Assembly (NCBI GenBank): GCA_949126835.1
Contig: OX421496.1
Coordinates: 21,531,844 to 21,595,843, forward strand
Origin: Anisus vortex
Lineage: Eukaryota; Mollusca; Gastropoda; Planorbidae
Direction: 5' to 3'
Length of the DNA: 64,000 bases
Made by a program: the position numbers and the translations under genes. Shown in pieces: positions 43,607 through 54,535 of this stretch (positions are counted from its first letter, which is position 1; each line of letters opens with the position of its first letter). A model generated the notes under the pieces. It saw only the letters and a program-made list of their open reading frames with translations, was not told the origin of the DNA and searched no databases.

Positions 43607-43699
43607 AGAGATATATATTTTATCAAAGTATTTGACGGAGATAAGAATTTTTTTTTATATAGAAATTTGTATGACAAATTTAAAGGGTCGATGGGGGAA

Positions 43700-44062
43700 T
43701 GTGATGATTTAAAATATATATAGTTATTTTAGTGGGACATAATTTGTATAATCTCTAACCCGGTGTTAATGTACAGAATAAACGAGTGACGTTTTACGAT
43801 AAAAACAATGACGTGGGAGTTAGATTGAACGTAGCGTACATTTGAAGATAAAGACAGACGACCTAAGAATTTGGTAGTGGAAAGACGTGTTTTAGACTAG
43901 GCTATAGAACTGTGGTGTATTTGAATTCAGCTTGTACATAAATTGCATTAAATATTGAGTTCTCATGTTTACTACAAGCCGGCAGTTTGTTCATTGATTA
44001 TTAATATATAATGTGATCTCCCTGAGAGTTGTATACATAGTAATTACAAAATAACGGTCACA
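43700..44062 (+). repeat. 3' LTR of element A
   Basis: 363 bp, pairs with 36663-37025 with one visible substitution. Followed directly by the TSD CTTAT and the continuation of element B's LTR. Confidence 0.97.
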
Positions 44063-44067
44063 CTTAT

Positions 44068-45243
44068 TAGTACTCATGGATAGATCATAGCGCAGAAGTA
44101 GTGTAGAACTAGAAACATAGGTTAGCGTAGAGTTAGATTAGGGAGTAGAAAGTAGCCTGACGCCATTACCTCTTCCCCTCTCCTTACGCAAGTGAAATCC
44201 TCCAGCACTCCTCTCCTCACCTCTCTTTAACCCTCTCTACACTTTTTCATTCCCAAATTCAGAGTTTGCTACTTGATTCAGCCAATTGGTATTACACTAT
44301 TTGTATGTGTGATTGTATGTGTGTGTATTCTTTAATGTATGTATATATATATATATATATATTCTATTATGCTGTCAATTATGATTCATGTTGCATTTGG
44401 ATAGTAACTACCCATTTATTTTGCTAAACTCAGCATACACGTAAAACCCCTACCCACCTGTAGACACCCCCACCCACTGCTACACCTTTTTCATTATCTC
44501 CCCTCTTCGTCCCCTACTCAGCGCCCGTGGTCAAGCCCTTTATCCACTCGAAGTAGTGACATCTGGAGCGAAGCGTCTCGCACATACGTAAGCACCTTGG
44601 GCTGCACCCACCCCTAATCCCCCCCCCAATAGTCAATCCTTTATGCAAGCAAACCAGCCAACCAGAACATATGTAATTCTAAACTAATGTAGCTATCCAA
44701 TCAAATTGACCACTGATCACGTGACTAAAATGCACGAAAGCGGGCTTAACTAGTTTTAGGGCACTTCGGCTCAAGTGCTTGGTGGAGAAGGTTGTTCGAT
44801 TCTAGCCTCCACTTATTCAGTTCGTTCCATAGGATATACCGCCTGCATGTGTATAGATAGATATTTTGTCAGTCTAAGTATTTTCATGAACACAGCTACG
44901 TTTGCCTAATAAATTGGATAACCTAGCAATACCATGTGTTGAGTGTTAACTGAAGCCTGTGCAAATTCGTATATGTATCTTGCCATTGAGTGAAGAATTG
45001 AAATGATAATAAACACCTGAACTTAACCAGTGATTTATTTGCCTACTTAGAACTATCTGTGTGTCCGTCATAACATCTAACGAGCCAAGAGAGATATAAT
45101 AATTATTCCAGGGCGATTCCAGTCTCGGTAATTCATACCCCACGACGACCTGCCACTACTACCCCACTCACCTACGACTCCGCACCCCTCTCATCGCCCA
45201 ACTTCTGCCAGGTTGATGTCCTAATCCTAAACACATCCTGACA
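44068..45243 (+). repeat. 5' LTR of element B, remaining 1176 bp
   Basis: Continues TAGTACTCATGG as in the 3' LTR. Compared with 50733-51965 it has a shorter (TA)n (44342-44363), a shorter C-run near 44620 and about half a dozen base substitutions. Ends CATCCTGACA. Confidence 0.95.
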
Positions 45244-46038
45244 AAGTGGGGACCTCGCCGCGGGATCCTGAACTCAAGCCGTTCAGGGCACTTACAACAG
45301 CAATCAACCCGAGGACCACGCCGTACTGAAGCCGACCCTGGATTGGGGGCTCATCTCTCTACAACACGAAGACTCTAAGCAGCAAACAGATCCGCCACCT
45401 CAAACGCAAGCCAAGTCACCCCAGTAAGCCAGGCTAGCCACTTTACGCAGCCTACGCCACCCAGATACCCAGGCTCGCCACTTTACGCAGCCTACGTCAC
45501 CCCAGATACGCCAGTCAAGACACCCCATTAAGAAGATTCGCCACTCTAGCAATCTACGCCAACCCAGATACACCAGCAGCCAGACCCGCCACACTACGCC
45601 AGATTCGCCACCCCATCACGCCAGATTCGCCACCCCATCACGCCAGATTTGCAACCCCATTACGCCAGATTTGCCACTCTAAGCAATCTACGGCAACCCA
45701 GATACACCAGCAGCCATATTCGTCACCCTACGCCACCTGCGTCACCCCATCACGCCAGATTCGACACCCCAACCGCCAGATCGTCACCCCAGATACACCA
45801 GCAGCCGAAGTTATCCACACCAACAGCGCTAAGTGCCATATGACAATAACTTTATGATTGGATATGTGTGTTAGTATATTTGTGTGTGAAATTCTAGGAA
45901 CCGCTGTTCTGGTGAGTACCATTTTGGACTAGTATTAAGTTAGTTAAACTCTGAACCCCACCTCCTCTTACATTCCCTCTCTCTATCTCGTCATATCTCT
46001 GTCCGTTTACTGCCTTACTCTCGCCTTACTCTGTCACT
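45244..46038 (+). other. Leader of element B with PBS and repeats
   Basis: Probable PBS TGGGGACCTCGCCG starting at 45247. The following 0.8 kb is C-rich and contains the 22-bp repeat family described separately. No frame of its own is convincing. Confidence 0.65.
45395..45812 (+). repeat. 22-bp and mixed tandem repeats (CGCCAGATTCGCCACCCCAT)
   Basis: CACGCCAGATTCGCCACCCCAT repeats back to back near 45595-45660. Related words (CACTTTACGCAGCCTACG, CCCAGATACACCAGCAGCC) recur two or three times each through the leader of element B. Confidence 0.85.
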
Positions 46039-46521
46039 ATGGCTGAAGGTGTACTATTGCGTAAGCAGCTGAGAGAAGAGGCTATAGCGATAGGCTACAG
46101 TGACGGAGACGTCATTAAATACGTCGTCGAACAAGTAGCGGCCCATGAGGCAAAAGCAGAGAAGCTTAGACTAGAACAACTAGATGGAGAAGACAGACTT
46201 AGAGTAGAGCAGAGAGAAGAGAAACTTAGAGGAGAGCAGAAAGAAGAGAAACTTAGATTAGAACAAGTAGCTAGGGAGGAGAGAGCAGAACAATTAGCTA
46301 GAGAGGAGAGAGCAGAACAGGTAGCTAGAGAGGAGAGAGCAGAACAATTAGCTAGAGAGGAGAGAGCAGAACAATTAGCTAGAGAGGAGAGAGTTAGAGA
46401 AGAGAATAGATTAGATAAGGAGGCACGTAGGGCACATGAATTTAGATTAGCGGAGTTAGCGTCAAGCACTAGGCCCCCGGACAACAGCGACAACCCAAAC
46501 TCCCCCTCGTCATTTAGCTAA
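46039..46521 (+). CDS. Element B gag N-terminal frame (160 aa), ended by in-frame TAA
   Basis: Starts MAEGVLLRKQLREEAIAIGY, equivalent to the start of A's polyprotein, then a long Glu/Arg coiled coil with the repeated heptad-like unit EERAEQLAR (about residues 40-125). The stop TAA at 46519-46521 lies in the same frame as the gag-pol frame that resumes at once (ANPSIHPLP...LWTDVHDPRLEQFDIYLRRF). Most simply a stop mutation; recoding by readthrough cannot be excluded. Confidence 0.8.
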   Translation: MAEGVLLRKQLREEAIAIGYSDGDVIKYVVEQVAAHEAKAEKLRLEQLDGEDRLRVEQREEKLRGEQKEEKLRLEQVAREERAEQLAREERAEQVAREERAEQLAREERAEQLAREERVREENRLDKEARRAHEFRLAELASSTRPPDNSDNPNSPSSFS

Positions 46522-49500
46522 GCCAACCCCAGCATCCATCCTCTCCCCCGACATGCTTCTCTATGGACCGACGTTCACGACCCCCGGCTTGAACAATTCG
46601 ACATTTACCTCCGACGGTTTAGCGACTATATGGAGTTAAATGAGGTCCACCCAGAATTACACTGTAGGATCCTCGTCTCCACTCTGAGAGGGGGGGATTA
46701 CGAGACTTACTGTAATCTGGCCCCAGAAGACAGGGAGTCGTGCGTTGCAGTGAAAAACGCGCTGCTAAATTGCCACCAGTTACACTCGTCCCACTACCAG
46801 AAGAAGTTTCGGTCGTCCACGCTACGACCGGGGGAAAATTATACCCAATTCGCGGAGCGAATACAATCTTACCTACTCAAGTGGGTTGAGCAGTCATTCG
46901 ACGGTATGGTCACCCTCGTAATGACTGAACAGATAGAATCCCAGATGCCCCCCAAGCTAAAGGCTTTCTTAATCCAACAGGGAATATCCGGTCTAACCCC
47001 TTCCCTGCAAGGCGCAGATAGTTTTCTGCAATCTAACTTAGTGGAATCATTCCATCCCCGGGACAAATTTCAACCACCCCCCGCTTCCCGACGGGAAAAC
47101 GGTAGACCGGGAAGGCCACCGCCACCTTCCGCCCGCCCGGGACACCCACAACCACATCGGCCCTATTGGGACAACCATCGCGCCAACCCTCCCCCACTAA
47201 TCAGTCCCGACAACTCCCCCCCACATCGACCGGGTCACTCTCAAACCAGGCCCCCTCCACCCCTCCAAGATTCGCGACGTCCAGACCAACCCCACCACAT
47301 GACCAGGCCACGAACCGGCACCAATCATCCCCATTCGACCCACCACGGTAACTCCGCTGAGCAACAACCCAAGGCACACACCAGCCATAATCACTCCCAG
47401 AACCCCCCCCCCCCAGGAGTATACACCGCCACCCTTTGCCCGGCAGAGACCCCCAGGACGCAAGACCCAGAAACAGACACACCCCCCGCTTACACCCCCG
47501 CCAAACCGGAAACCAAGACAGAAAGAAATATAGAGATCAACTCAAAAAAAGCCAGGGCCCTTCTCGACTCGGGATGCCAGCTTGATGGGTTCGCTAAGAC
47601 TTCCTTCGTGAGTCCCTCCGACTATACTGGCGAGTCAGTCGAATATAGAGTTGTAACGGGATACGTTGAGACCCTCCCAACCGCCAAGGTTCACATCAAG
47701 TCAAAGCCATACACTGGCACGGCTACCTTAACAATCCGAGCCGAATTACCCTATGACGTCATCTTGGGGGAACGATACGTCAACCTTGCCGATGTCCCCT
47801 CCCCTCCCCTTGCCTCAGTGGCCACACGCGCGCACCCTGACCCTGTTCCCCACCCTCCCCAGGAATCCCCCACGGCCCACGAATTCCTGCGGGCTCAACA
47901 GGAAGACTCGACCCTGGCCCCACTGTTCGCTAAGGTCGGTCAAAACCCAGACCCCCCGAAACCCTACTCGTTTATTCAAAAAGGGAAACGACTGTTCCGA
48001 CGGTCCAGCCTCCCTTACGGGTCGGTCAGAGACCAGCACAGCATCCCCGGTCCTTACCGTAGGCAAGTTATGGAGGCGGCCCACGACTCAACCCTGGGCG
48101 GTCACCAAGGGCAAGGGTCCACAGTCAACAAAATCACCCATTACTTCCACTGGCCCGGTGTGCACAATGAGATCAAACGATTTGTAGCGTCATGTCACCA
48201 ATGCCAGCTCATGTCCAAAGCCCACCACACTAAGCCAGTACCGTTAGGCAAACACCCGGTGACCGACACACCCTTTCAGCGGGTGTCAGTATACCTCGTA
48301 GGGCCACTTTCCATAACGCGGAAGAAGAACAGATTCATACTGTGCGTGATATGCCAGGCTACCAACTGGCCGGAAGCTGTGGCGCTGCCGAAAGAAGACG
48401 CGAAACACGTGGCCGAGGCACTGTTTACCATTTTCACGAGAGTGGGGTTTCCCGAAGTCCTACTCTCCGATAACGGGCCCCAGTTCACCAGTACACTGAT
48501 GAGGGAAGCGTTGCACATCATGAACACCACTCACCTTCGTTCCTCCCCCTACCACCCTCAATGCAATGGATTAGTCGAACGGTTTAACCAAACACTAATC
48601 GGGCTGTTAAAGAAAACCGCCGATGGCCCTCTGGATGAATGGGATACCCTCCTCCCTACCGCCTTATTCGCATATCGGTCTACTCCCCATTCAACCTTAG
48701 GCTACACTCCCTATGAGATGTTATTCGGTTCCCAACCCCGTGGTCCACTAGAGCTCCTCAAGCGCGCCTGGACCAAACCCTCCCCCCACCCCGAGGAACT
48801 CTCAGTCCACGCCTACATCAATGATCTAAGGACTAGGCTTAAAACTGTCCACTCTATTGCCTCCAAACACTTAACCAAGGAGAGGGAGAGACAGGAGAAG
48901 TTATACAATCGGCGGGCCAAAGAACGCTCTCTGGCTCCGGGCGATAAAGCACTACTGCTCCTTCCCTCCTCTTACAACAAACTCCAGTTAGCATTGAGAG
49001 GCCCATATCCAGTTACAAAAAAACTCTCAGGCACCAACTACCTTATAAAAATCGGCAACAAAGACAAACTGTTCCACATCAACTTGCTAAAGCGATACAT
49101 AGAGCGACCGTTAGACGATACACCCCTGGTAGCAACGGCCATTGCTGAAGAGACAGAAGCCGATGACTCACTAACCGCCTTCCCCCTACAACAGACAGAA
49201 ACCATAGATGATGTAGAAATCTGTCCCCTTCTAACCCCTGAACAAGCTAACACAGCGAAACACTTACTCTCCTCGTACCCCGACGTGCTGACCGACACCC
49301 CAGGGCGTACCAACTTAGAGACATTCACTAGGAAGGTCACCGACCCCCGACCCATTCAGGTCAAGGCATACGCTATGCCCCACGCCAAACTGGATGTCAT
49401 TGAGAAAGAAATAAATTATCTGCTAGCCAACAACATCATCGCCCCCTCAACCTCCCCGTACAATGCGCCGGTAGTACTAGTAAGGAAATCAGACGGTTCT

Positions 49501-50682
49501 CACCGAATGTGCATAGACTTCCGCCGCTTAAACGCAGTCACTGAATTTCAAGTTGAACCAATGCCAGACCCTGATTTACTGTTTTCAAAACTGAGCAACG
49601 CTCAATACTTTTCCAAGTTTGATCTTAGCAAAGGATTCTTCCAAATAGAAGTGGAAGAGAAGTGCCGACACTACCTCGCCTTCAGTACCGATCAAGGGCA
49701 CTTCGAGTTCCAAACTGTCCCCTTTGGCCTAAATAACTCCCCCTCCGTGTTCACACGCATGATGCGGAAGCTGATTCAGCCAATTAACAGACCTGGGATC
49801 ACCCATTTCGTAGATGATATCTTGATCGCCACGGCCACTTGGGCAAGTCATGTAGAAACAATAACTGCCCTGCTAGCTAGGCTCCGCGAAACTGGCCTAA
49901 CCGCGAGGGCCTCAAAATGCATGGTCGGGTTCAATAAACTGAAATTCCTAGGTCACATGATCGAAAGGAACAAAATAATGCCGGACGAAAACAAAGTAGA
50001 GAAAATTAAGTTAGCCCCTCAGCCCACCACCAAATCAGGTATACGGTCTCTACTAGGGTCAACAGGGTATTATCAGAAGTTCATACCACACTACAATAGC
50101 ATCGCAGCCCCTTTAACAGACCTGACTCGGAAAAATCTCCCAGAGAAAGTTACTTGGTCCGATGAGTGCCAACAAGCGTTCGACCAATTGAAGACAGCTC
50201 TCACTAGCAAACCCATACTGCGACTGCCGAACCCGTCCCTTCCCTACGTGTTGAAGTGCGATGCAAGCGGACGAGCAGTAGGCGCGGCCCTGTTACAACC
50301 TGACCCGGAACATGATAACATGCTGTTCCCTGTAGCCTACGCGTCACGGAAACTCAATTCCGCGCAAATGAATTACGGCACCTCTGAACAGGAATGTCTG
50401 GCTCTCGTATTTGGAATTGAGAAATTCCACGTATACCTGTACGGGCGCCATTTCATTCTCCACACCGATCACCAGCCCCTGACGTTCCTCGCATGCGCAA
50501 AGAACCTAAACAGAAGGTTAATGAGATACTCCCTCACCCTGTCACAGTACAGCTTCCAAACCGTTTACCAGTCTGGAAAAGAACACCACCTCGCGGATTT
50601 CCTATCCCGATACTCACACTCAGATCCAAACCCCGACGACACTCCACCGACTCCCCCCTTCCCCACGCGCCAGACACAATAA
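46522..50682 (+). pseudogene. Element B gag-pol frame (order GAG-PR-INT-RT-RH), integrase Asp lost
   Basis: Open from the TAA to 50682; first internal ATG is 46630 (1350 aa). Gag core, then a Pro/His-rich stretch with no CCHC knuckle; protease LLDSGCQ with D313 (numbering from 46630); integrase zinc motif (HDSTLGGHQ...CHQC). At the first catalytic position the sequence is VSVYLVGPL: Tyr555, codon TAC 48292-48294, where A has Asp. D614 and E650 are present. RT motif FVDD (D1062), RNase H D1211 and TDHQPLTF follow, with IPG-like chromatin-free end. With a stop in gag and Tyr for Asp in integrase this copy is probably unable to move itself. Type chosen for these defects; the frame is otherwise open. 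Confidence 0.9.
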
Positions 50683-50732
50683 TTTAGGGTGAATCCACTT
50701 TCTGAGTAGATTCCCAAATCGCCCGGGTGAGT

Positions 50733-51034
50733 TGTCACGATTCTGGATTAAATCGTAACCTTATTAGTACTCATGGATAGATCATAGCGCAGAAGTAGTG
50801 TAGAACTAGAAACATAGGTTAGCGTAGAGTTAGATTAGGGAGTAGAAAGTAGCCTGACGCCATTACCTCTTCCCCTCTCCTTACGCAAGTGAAATCCTCC
50901 AGCACTCCTCTCCTCACCTCTCTTTAACCCTCTCTACACTTTTTCATTCCCGAATTCAGAGTTTGCTACTTGATTCTGCCAATTGGTATTACACTATTTG
51001 TATGTGTGATTGTATGTGTGTGTATTCTTTAATG

Positions 51035-51081
<47 letters not shown>

Positions 51082-51965
51082 TATTATGCTGTCAATTATG
51101 ATTCATGTTGCATTTGGATAGTAACTACCCATTTATTTTGCTAAACTCAGCATACACGTAAAACCCCTACCCACCTGTAGACACCCCCACCCACTGCTAC
51201 ACCTTTTTCATTATCTCCCCTCTTCGTCCCCTACTCAGCGCCCATGGTCAAGCCTTTTATCCACTCGAAGTAGTGACATCTGGAGCGAAGCGTCTCGCAC
51301 ATACGTAAGCACCTTGGGCTGCACCCACCCCTAATCCCCCCCCCCCCCAATAGTCAATCCTTTATGCAAGCAAACCAGCCAACCAGAACATATGTAATTC
51401 TAAACTAATGTAGCTATCCAATCAAATTGACCACTGATCACGTGACTAAAATGCACGAAAGCGGGCTTAACTAGTTTTAGGGCACTTCGGCTCAAGTGCT
51501 TGGTGGAGAAGGTTGTTCGATTCTAGCCTCCACTTATTCAGTTCGTTCCATAGGATATACCGCCTGCATGTGTATAGATAGATATTTTGTCAGTCTAAGT
51601 ATTTTCATGAACACAGCTACGTTTGCCTAATAAATTGGATAACCTAGCAATACCATGTGTTGAGTGTTAACTGAAGCCTGTGCAAATTCGTATATGTATC
51701 TTGCCATTGAGTGAAGAATTGAAATGATAATAAACACCTGAACTTAACCAGTGATTTTTTTTGCCTACTTAGAACTATCTGTGTGTCCGTCATAACATCT
51801 AACGAGCCAAGAGAGAAATAATAATTATTCCAGGGCGATTCCAGTCTCGGTAATTCATACCCCACGACGACCTGCCACTACTACCCCACTCACCTACGAC
51901 TCCGCACCCCTCTCATCGCCCAACTTCTGCCAGGTTGATGTCCTAATCCTAAACACATCCTGACA
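50733..51965 (+). repeat. 3' LTR of element B (1233 bp)
   Basis: Begins TGTCACGATTCTGG, ends CATCCTGACA, followed by TSD GATCT. Contains an expanded (TA)n at 51041-51078 and a C-run near 51338. Confidence 0.96.
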
Positions 51966-52903
51966 GATCTACTAAATAGGGACATACATGTATATATAGA
52001 CTAGTAGCTTAGCCAGAATTTCAGATAGGGTGGGGGGGGGCAAATAGAGCTAAGTAGGCGGTGTTAGGGAGGGCTAGTCAAAACAATGACGTAAGCTTTT
52101 CAAAATGTTTCTTTGACGAGCAGAAGTTATCACAGTTTAGAACAAAATAAAATATTTAGTTAACATTTTTTTAAACTACAATGAAAATTATATATATATG
52201 TTTAATGTATCATTAGGCAAGTGCACAAAATAAAATTAAATCTTTCCTTTGGGAAAAAGGGGTTTCTGGAAGATTTTGTGATGGGAACATGCCCATGCTT
52301 GTACAATCTTTTGAAATATTGCACTTATTATAAGGTAACGAAGAGTACAGTAGCTCTTCTTCACGAATGGTTAATTCCTTTAGAGACCCTAAGCCCTAAG
52401 CACCTCTACAATTTTCGCACCCCTGTAGCCTACATATGTAATTTAATTAAAAAAACCAACACCATAAAATACAATCATAAATAATACATCATTAAAAAAA
52501 AGAAATTTACAGTAATATATTATGGGTTTTATTAACATTAAGATGTATATGTAAGAGGGCGAGGGCAAGTGGGTAATAAAATTAAAATATCATAAGACAT
52601 TTACATTTACAGAGTGGGGAGACAGCAAGGGAAGCAATGAGGAAACCGGTTGCTATGGGTGATCTGTGCATCTTGGTTGGTACAGAGATGTTATTGGCTA
52701 CTTGGACAGACCAATACAATAAATACTTTTGCTAAAACTAAAGTGATTAACAGACAAACATATTATTAAAATAAATAGCCGACACAGTTTCTCGCATTTG
52801 TTTTTTTTTGCAAATCATTTTTGTTTTCTCGATAATTCTCAATACTATAATCTGTTCATTTTTTAGTCTGTCTATTGTCTTACCTTCTTTTCATTCTTCT
52901 AAT

Positions 52904-53062
52904 ATATACACATACATACATATATGCACACATACATACACATATACTCACATACATACACATATACACACATACATACACATATATACACAGATATAAA
53001 AACATGCACACAATAATATATAAATATATATATATATATATATACATACATACAAATGCACA
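52904..53062. repeat. (CATACA/TATACA)n microsatellite
   Basis: Repeated ACATACATACACATATACAC words with a (TA)n inside; similar short blocks continue at 53165-53225. Confidence 0.93.
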
Positions 53063-53087
53063 CATACATACACAGGTATACTTGACT

Positions 53088-53157
53088 CGGACCACGGTTG
53101 AGCGTAGGACGAAAAAAATCTTCCTTATAGAAGGAGCGTCTGTAATAATACGATAAG
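53088..53157 (+). mobile_element. Isolated LINE 3' tail
   Basis: ACCACGGTTGAGCGTAGGAC then TCTTCCTTATAGAAGGAGCG and TCTGTAATAATACGATAAGA: the same 3' end as at 28818 and 30750, inserted inside the microsatellite. Confidence 0.7.
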
Positions 53158-54496
53158 ATATACGCCCACATATACACAAATATACACACACAAACATATA
53201 TATATATATAAACCTATACATACACATTCCCACACATTAAATGAATACGTTATGATCTACATCCAACTATGTCTACGTCCAACTATGTCTACGTCCAAAA
53301 TGGCTTCAAACCTTTAACCCGGTACGTGACGTTTACGACACAACCTCTACACGTAAAAACGTTTTTTTTAAAACCCTGCCATAGAAATTAGTCAACCTTG
53401 AACAGATTTCATACGTCACGTCTTAGAATCTGAAATAAAGACAGTGAGGAAATAAAAAAAAAGTTTAGAACTCAGAAGCCTTGTCACTTCCTGGTATGTA
53501 CAAAAACTAGGTCGCTAACTAGGTCAAAGTAGGAGAGAAATGCAAAAGTACAAAACATTAATTGTTCTCAACTGGGGTGAAGGAACCGAAAAGGCTCTTG
53601 AAATTGCATTTAAAGGAATATAAATGCTGAGATTGAGAGCATTAAGGAAACAATTAAAATCCTCCGTCACTCCCCCCCCCCCCCCCAAATCACTTATCTA
53701 GAAGGCGACTTAAAAATATACTTTTACATCATGTCGCTACCTTTACTTCAAAATTAATGTTTAGCATAACTATAACTACTATGTTACAGGCCTGTAATAC
53801 GTCCTTAGCACAATTGTGTGCAACAATTCTGTATTAAGAATTTGCTACAAATAGTCGATCCAAATACTCTGAAAAACATATTTACATTATTAATACAATG
53901 AATTTCAAAAAATATTGTTATAAGCTCTGTATAGGCCACAATAAAAGTCTATGCGGCCCTTGTTATGGCCTGCGTGGTCCGCTGTTGCAGGGCCTTAGAG
54001 AGAAAAAAAAGATGCCGGTACGAGACCTTTTCTGCCCCCCCCCCCCGACACACACACTCTATTTTCTAACTCTAGTCAAATCTAGATGATTAACTTGTAT
54101 TACATACTTTTGAAAAGTCAGTCATAAGTTTTACCATTTACCATTATAGAGTGTAATCATTTTAATCACAGCCTTACAGGTCTATTACAAAAATACTTTA
54201 ATTAAGTTCATAGTTCTTAGTTTAATTCTTGTAATTGTTCCTCTGCTTCAGCATTGTATCTTGCAAATAATATTACAAAGATGGGAAAAGTGAAAAGCTT
54301 TGGGGGCGCTGACGTTCCCGGGGGCGATTGGGGGGGGGGCGGTGAAGAGCAAGTGGGCGGTACACATTCACCTCATATAATTTGAAAACCTCAGCTATTT
54401 GAATCGATTAGTTTTTGGATGAAATGTGATGTAAATGCAAGTGTTGCTAAATATCTTAAATCCCCCCAACAGTAGGCCTACATATTATTATACTAA

Positions 54497-54535
54497 TCAT
54501 ATCATATCATATCATATCATATCATATATATATAT
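54497..54535. repeat. (ATATC)n and (TA)n at the start of the Helitron array
   Basis: ATCATATCATATCATATCAT followed by (TA)n directly abuts the first Helitron 5' end. It may be the original TA-rich target. Confidence 0.9.

Larger units (their letters stand above)
42528..43699 (+). other. Post-pol region of element A
   Basis: 1.17 kb between the pol stop and the 3' LTR, containing a 52-bp repeat array, a T-run near 43088-43105, a 114-codon frame and the polypurine tract. Confidence 0.8.
36663..44062 (+). mobile_element. LTR retrotransposon A, Gmr1-like Ty3/gypsy, apparently intact, 7.4 kb
   Basis: Two 363-bp LTRs (36663-37025 and 43700-44062) begin TGTGATG and end GGTCACA. By eye they differ at one base (CATCTTG versus CAGCTTG). 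TSD CTTAT is at 36658-36662 and 44063-44067. Primer-binding site TGGCGCCCAAC starts at 37031. The polypurine stretch before the 3' LTR is AAAGGGTCGATGGGGGAA. One long intact frame encodes gag and pol. It sits in the 5' LTR of element B, so it inserted later. Confidence 0.97.
36631..51965 (+). mobile_element. LTR retrotransposon B, Gmr1-like Ty3/gypsy, carrying nested element A
   Basis: Ends TGTCACG...CTGACA; the target duplication GATCT is at 36626-36630 and 51966-51970. Without the nested element it is about 7.9 kb: LTR about 1.2 kb, a 0.8-kb leader, gag and pol frames, LTR. The codon usage is GC-rich (many CCC, GCC, CTC), quite unlike element A and the AT-rich surroundings. Pol order is PR-INT-RT-RNase H, as in the Gmr1 group rather than ordinary gypsy. 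Confidence 0.95.
51971..54496. other. Intergenic between element B and the Helitron array
   Basis: AT-rich with microsatellites, a LINE tail (53088-53157), C/G-runs near 53672, 54037 and 54325 and a G-rich patch at 52028-52040. No gene supported. Short frames here come from repeats. Confidence 0.5.

Noticed and set aside
47197..47482. Minus-strand frames of 88-93 aa in element B
   Set aside because: Opposite strand of the Pro-rich gag segment; composition-driven.
52880..53233. Several overlapping frames of 90-117 aa
   Set aside because: Translation of CATACA/TATACA microsatellites on both strands.
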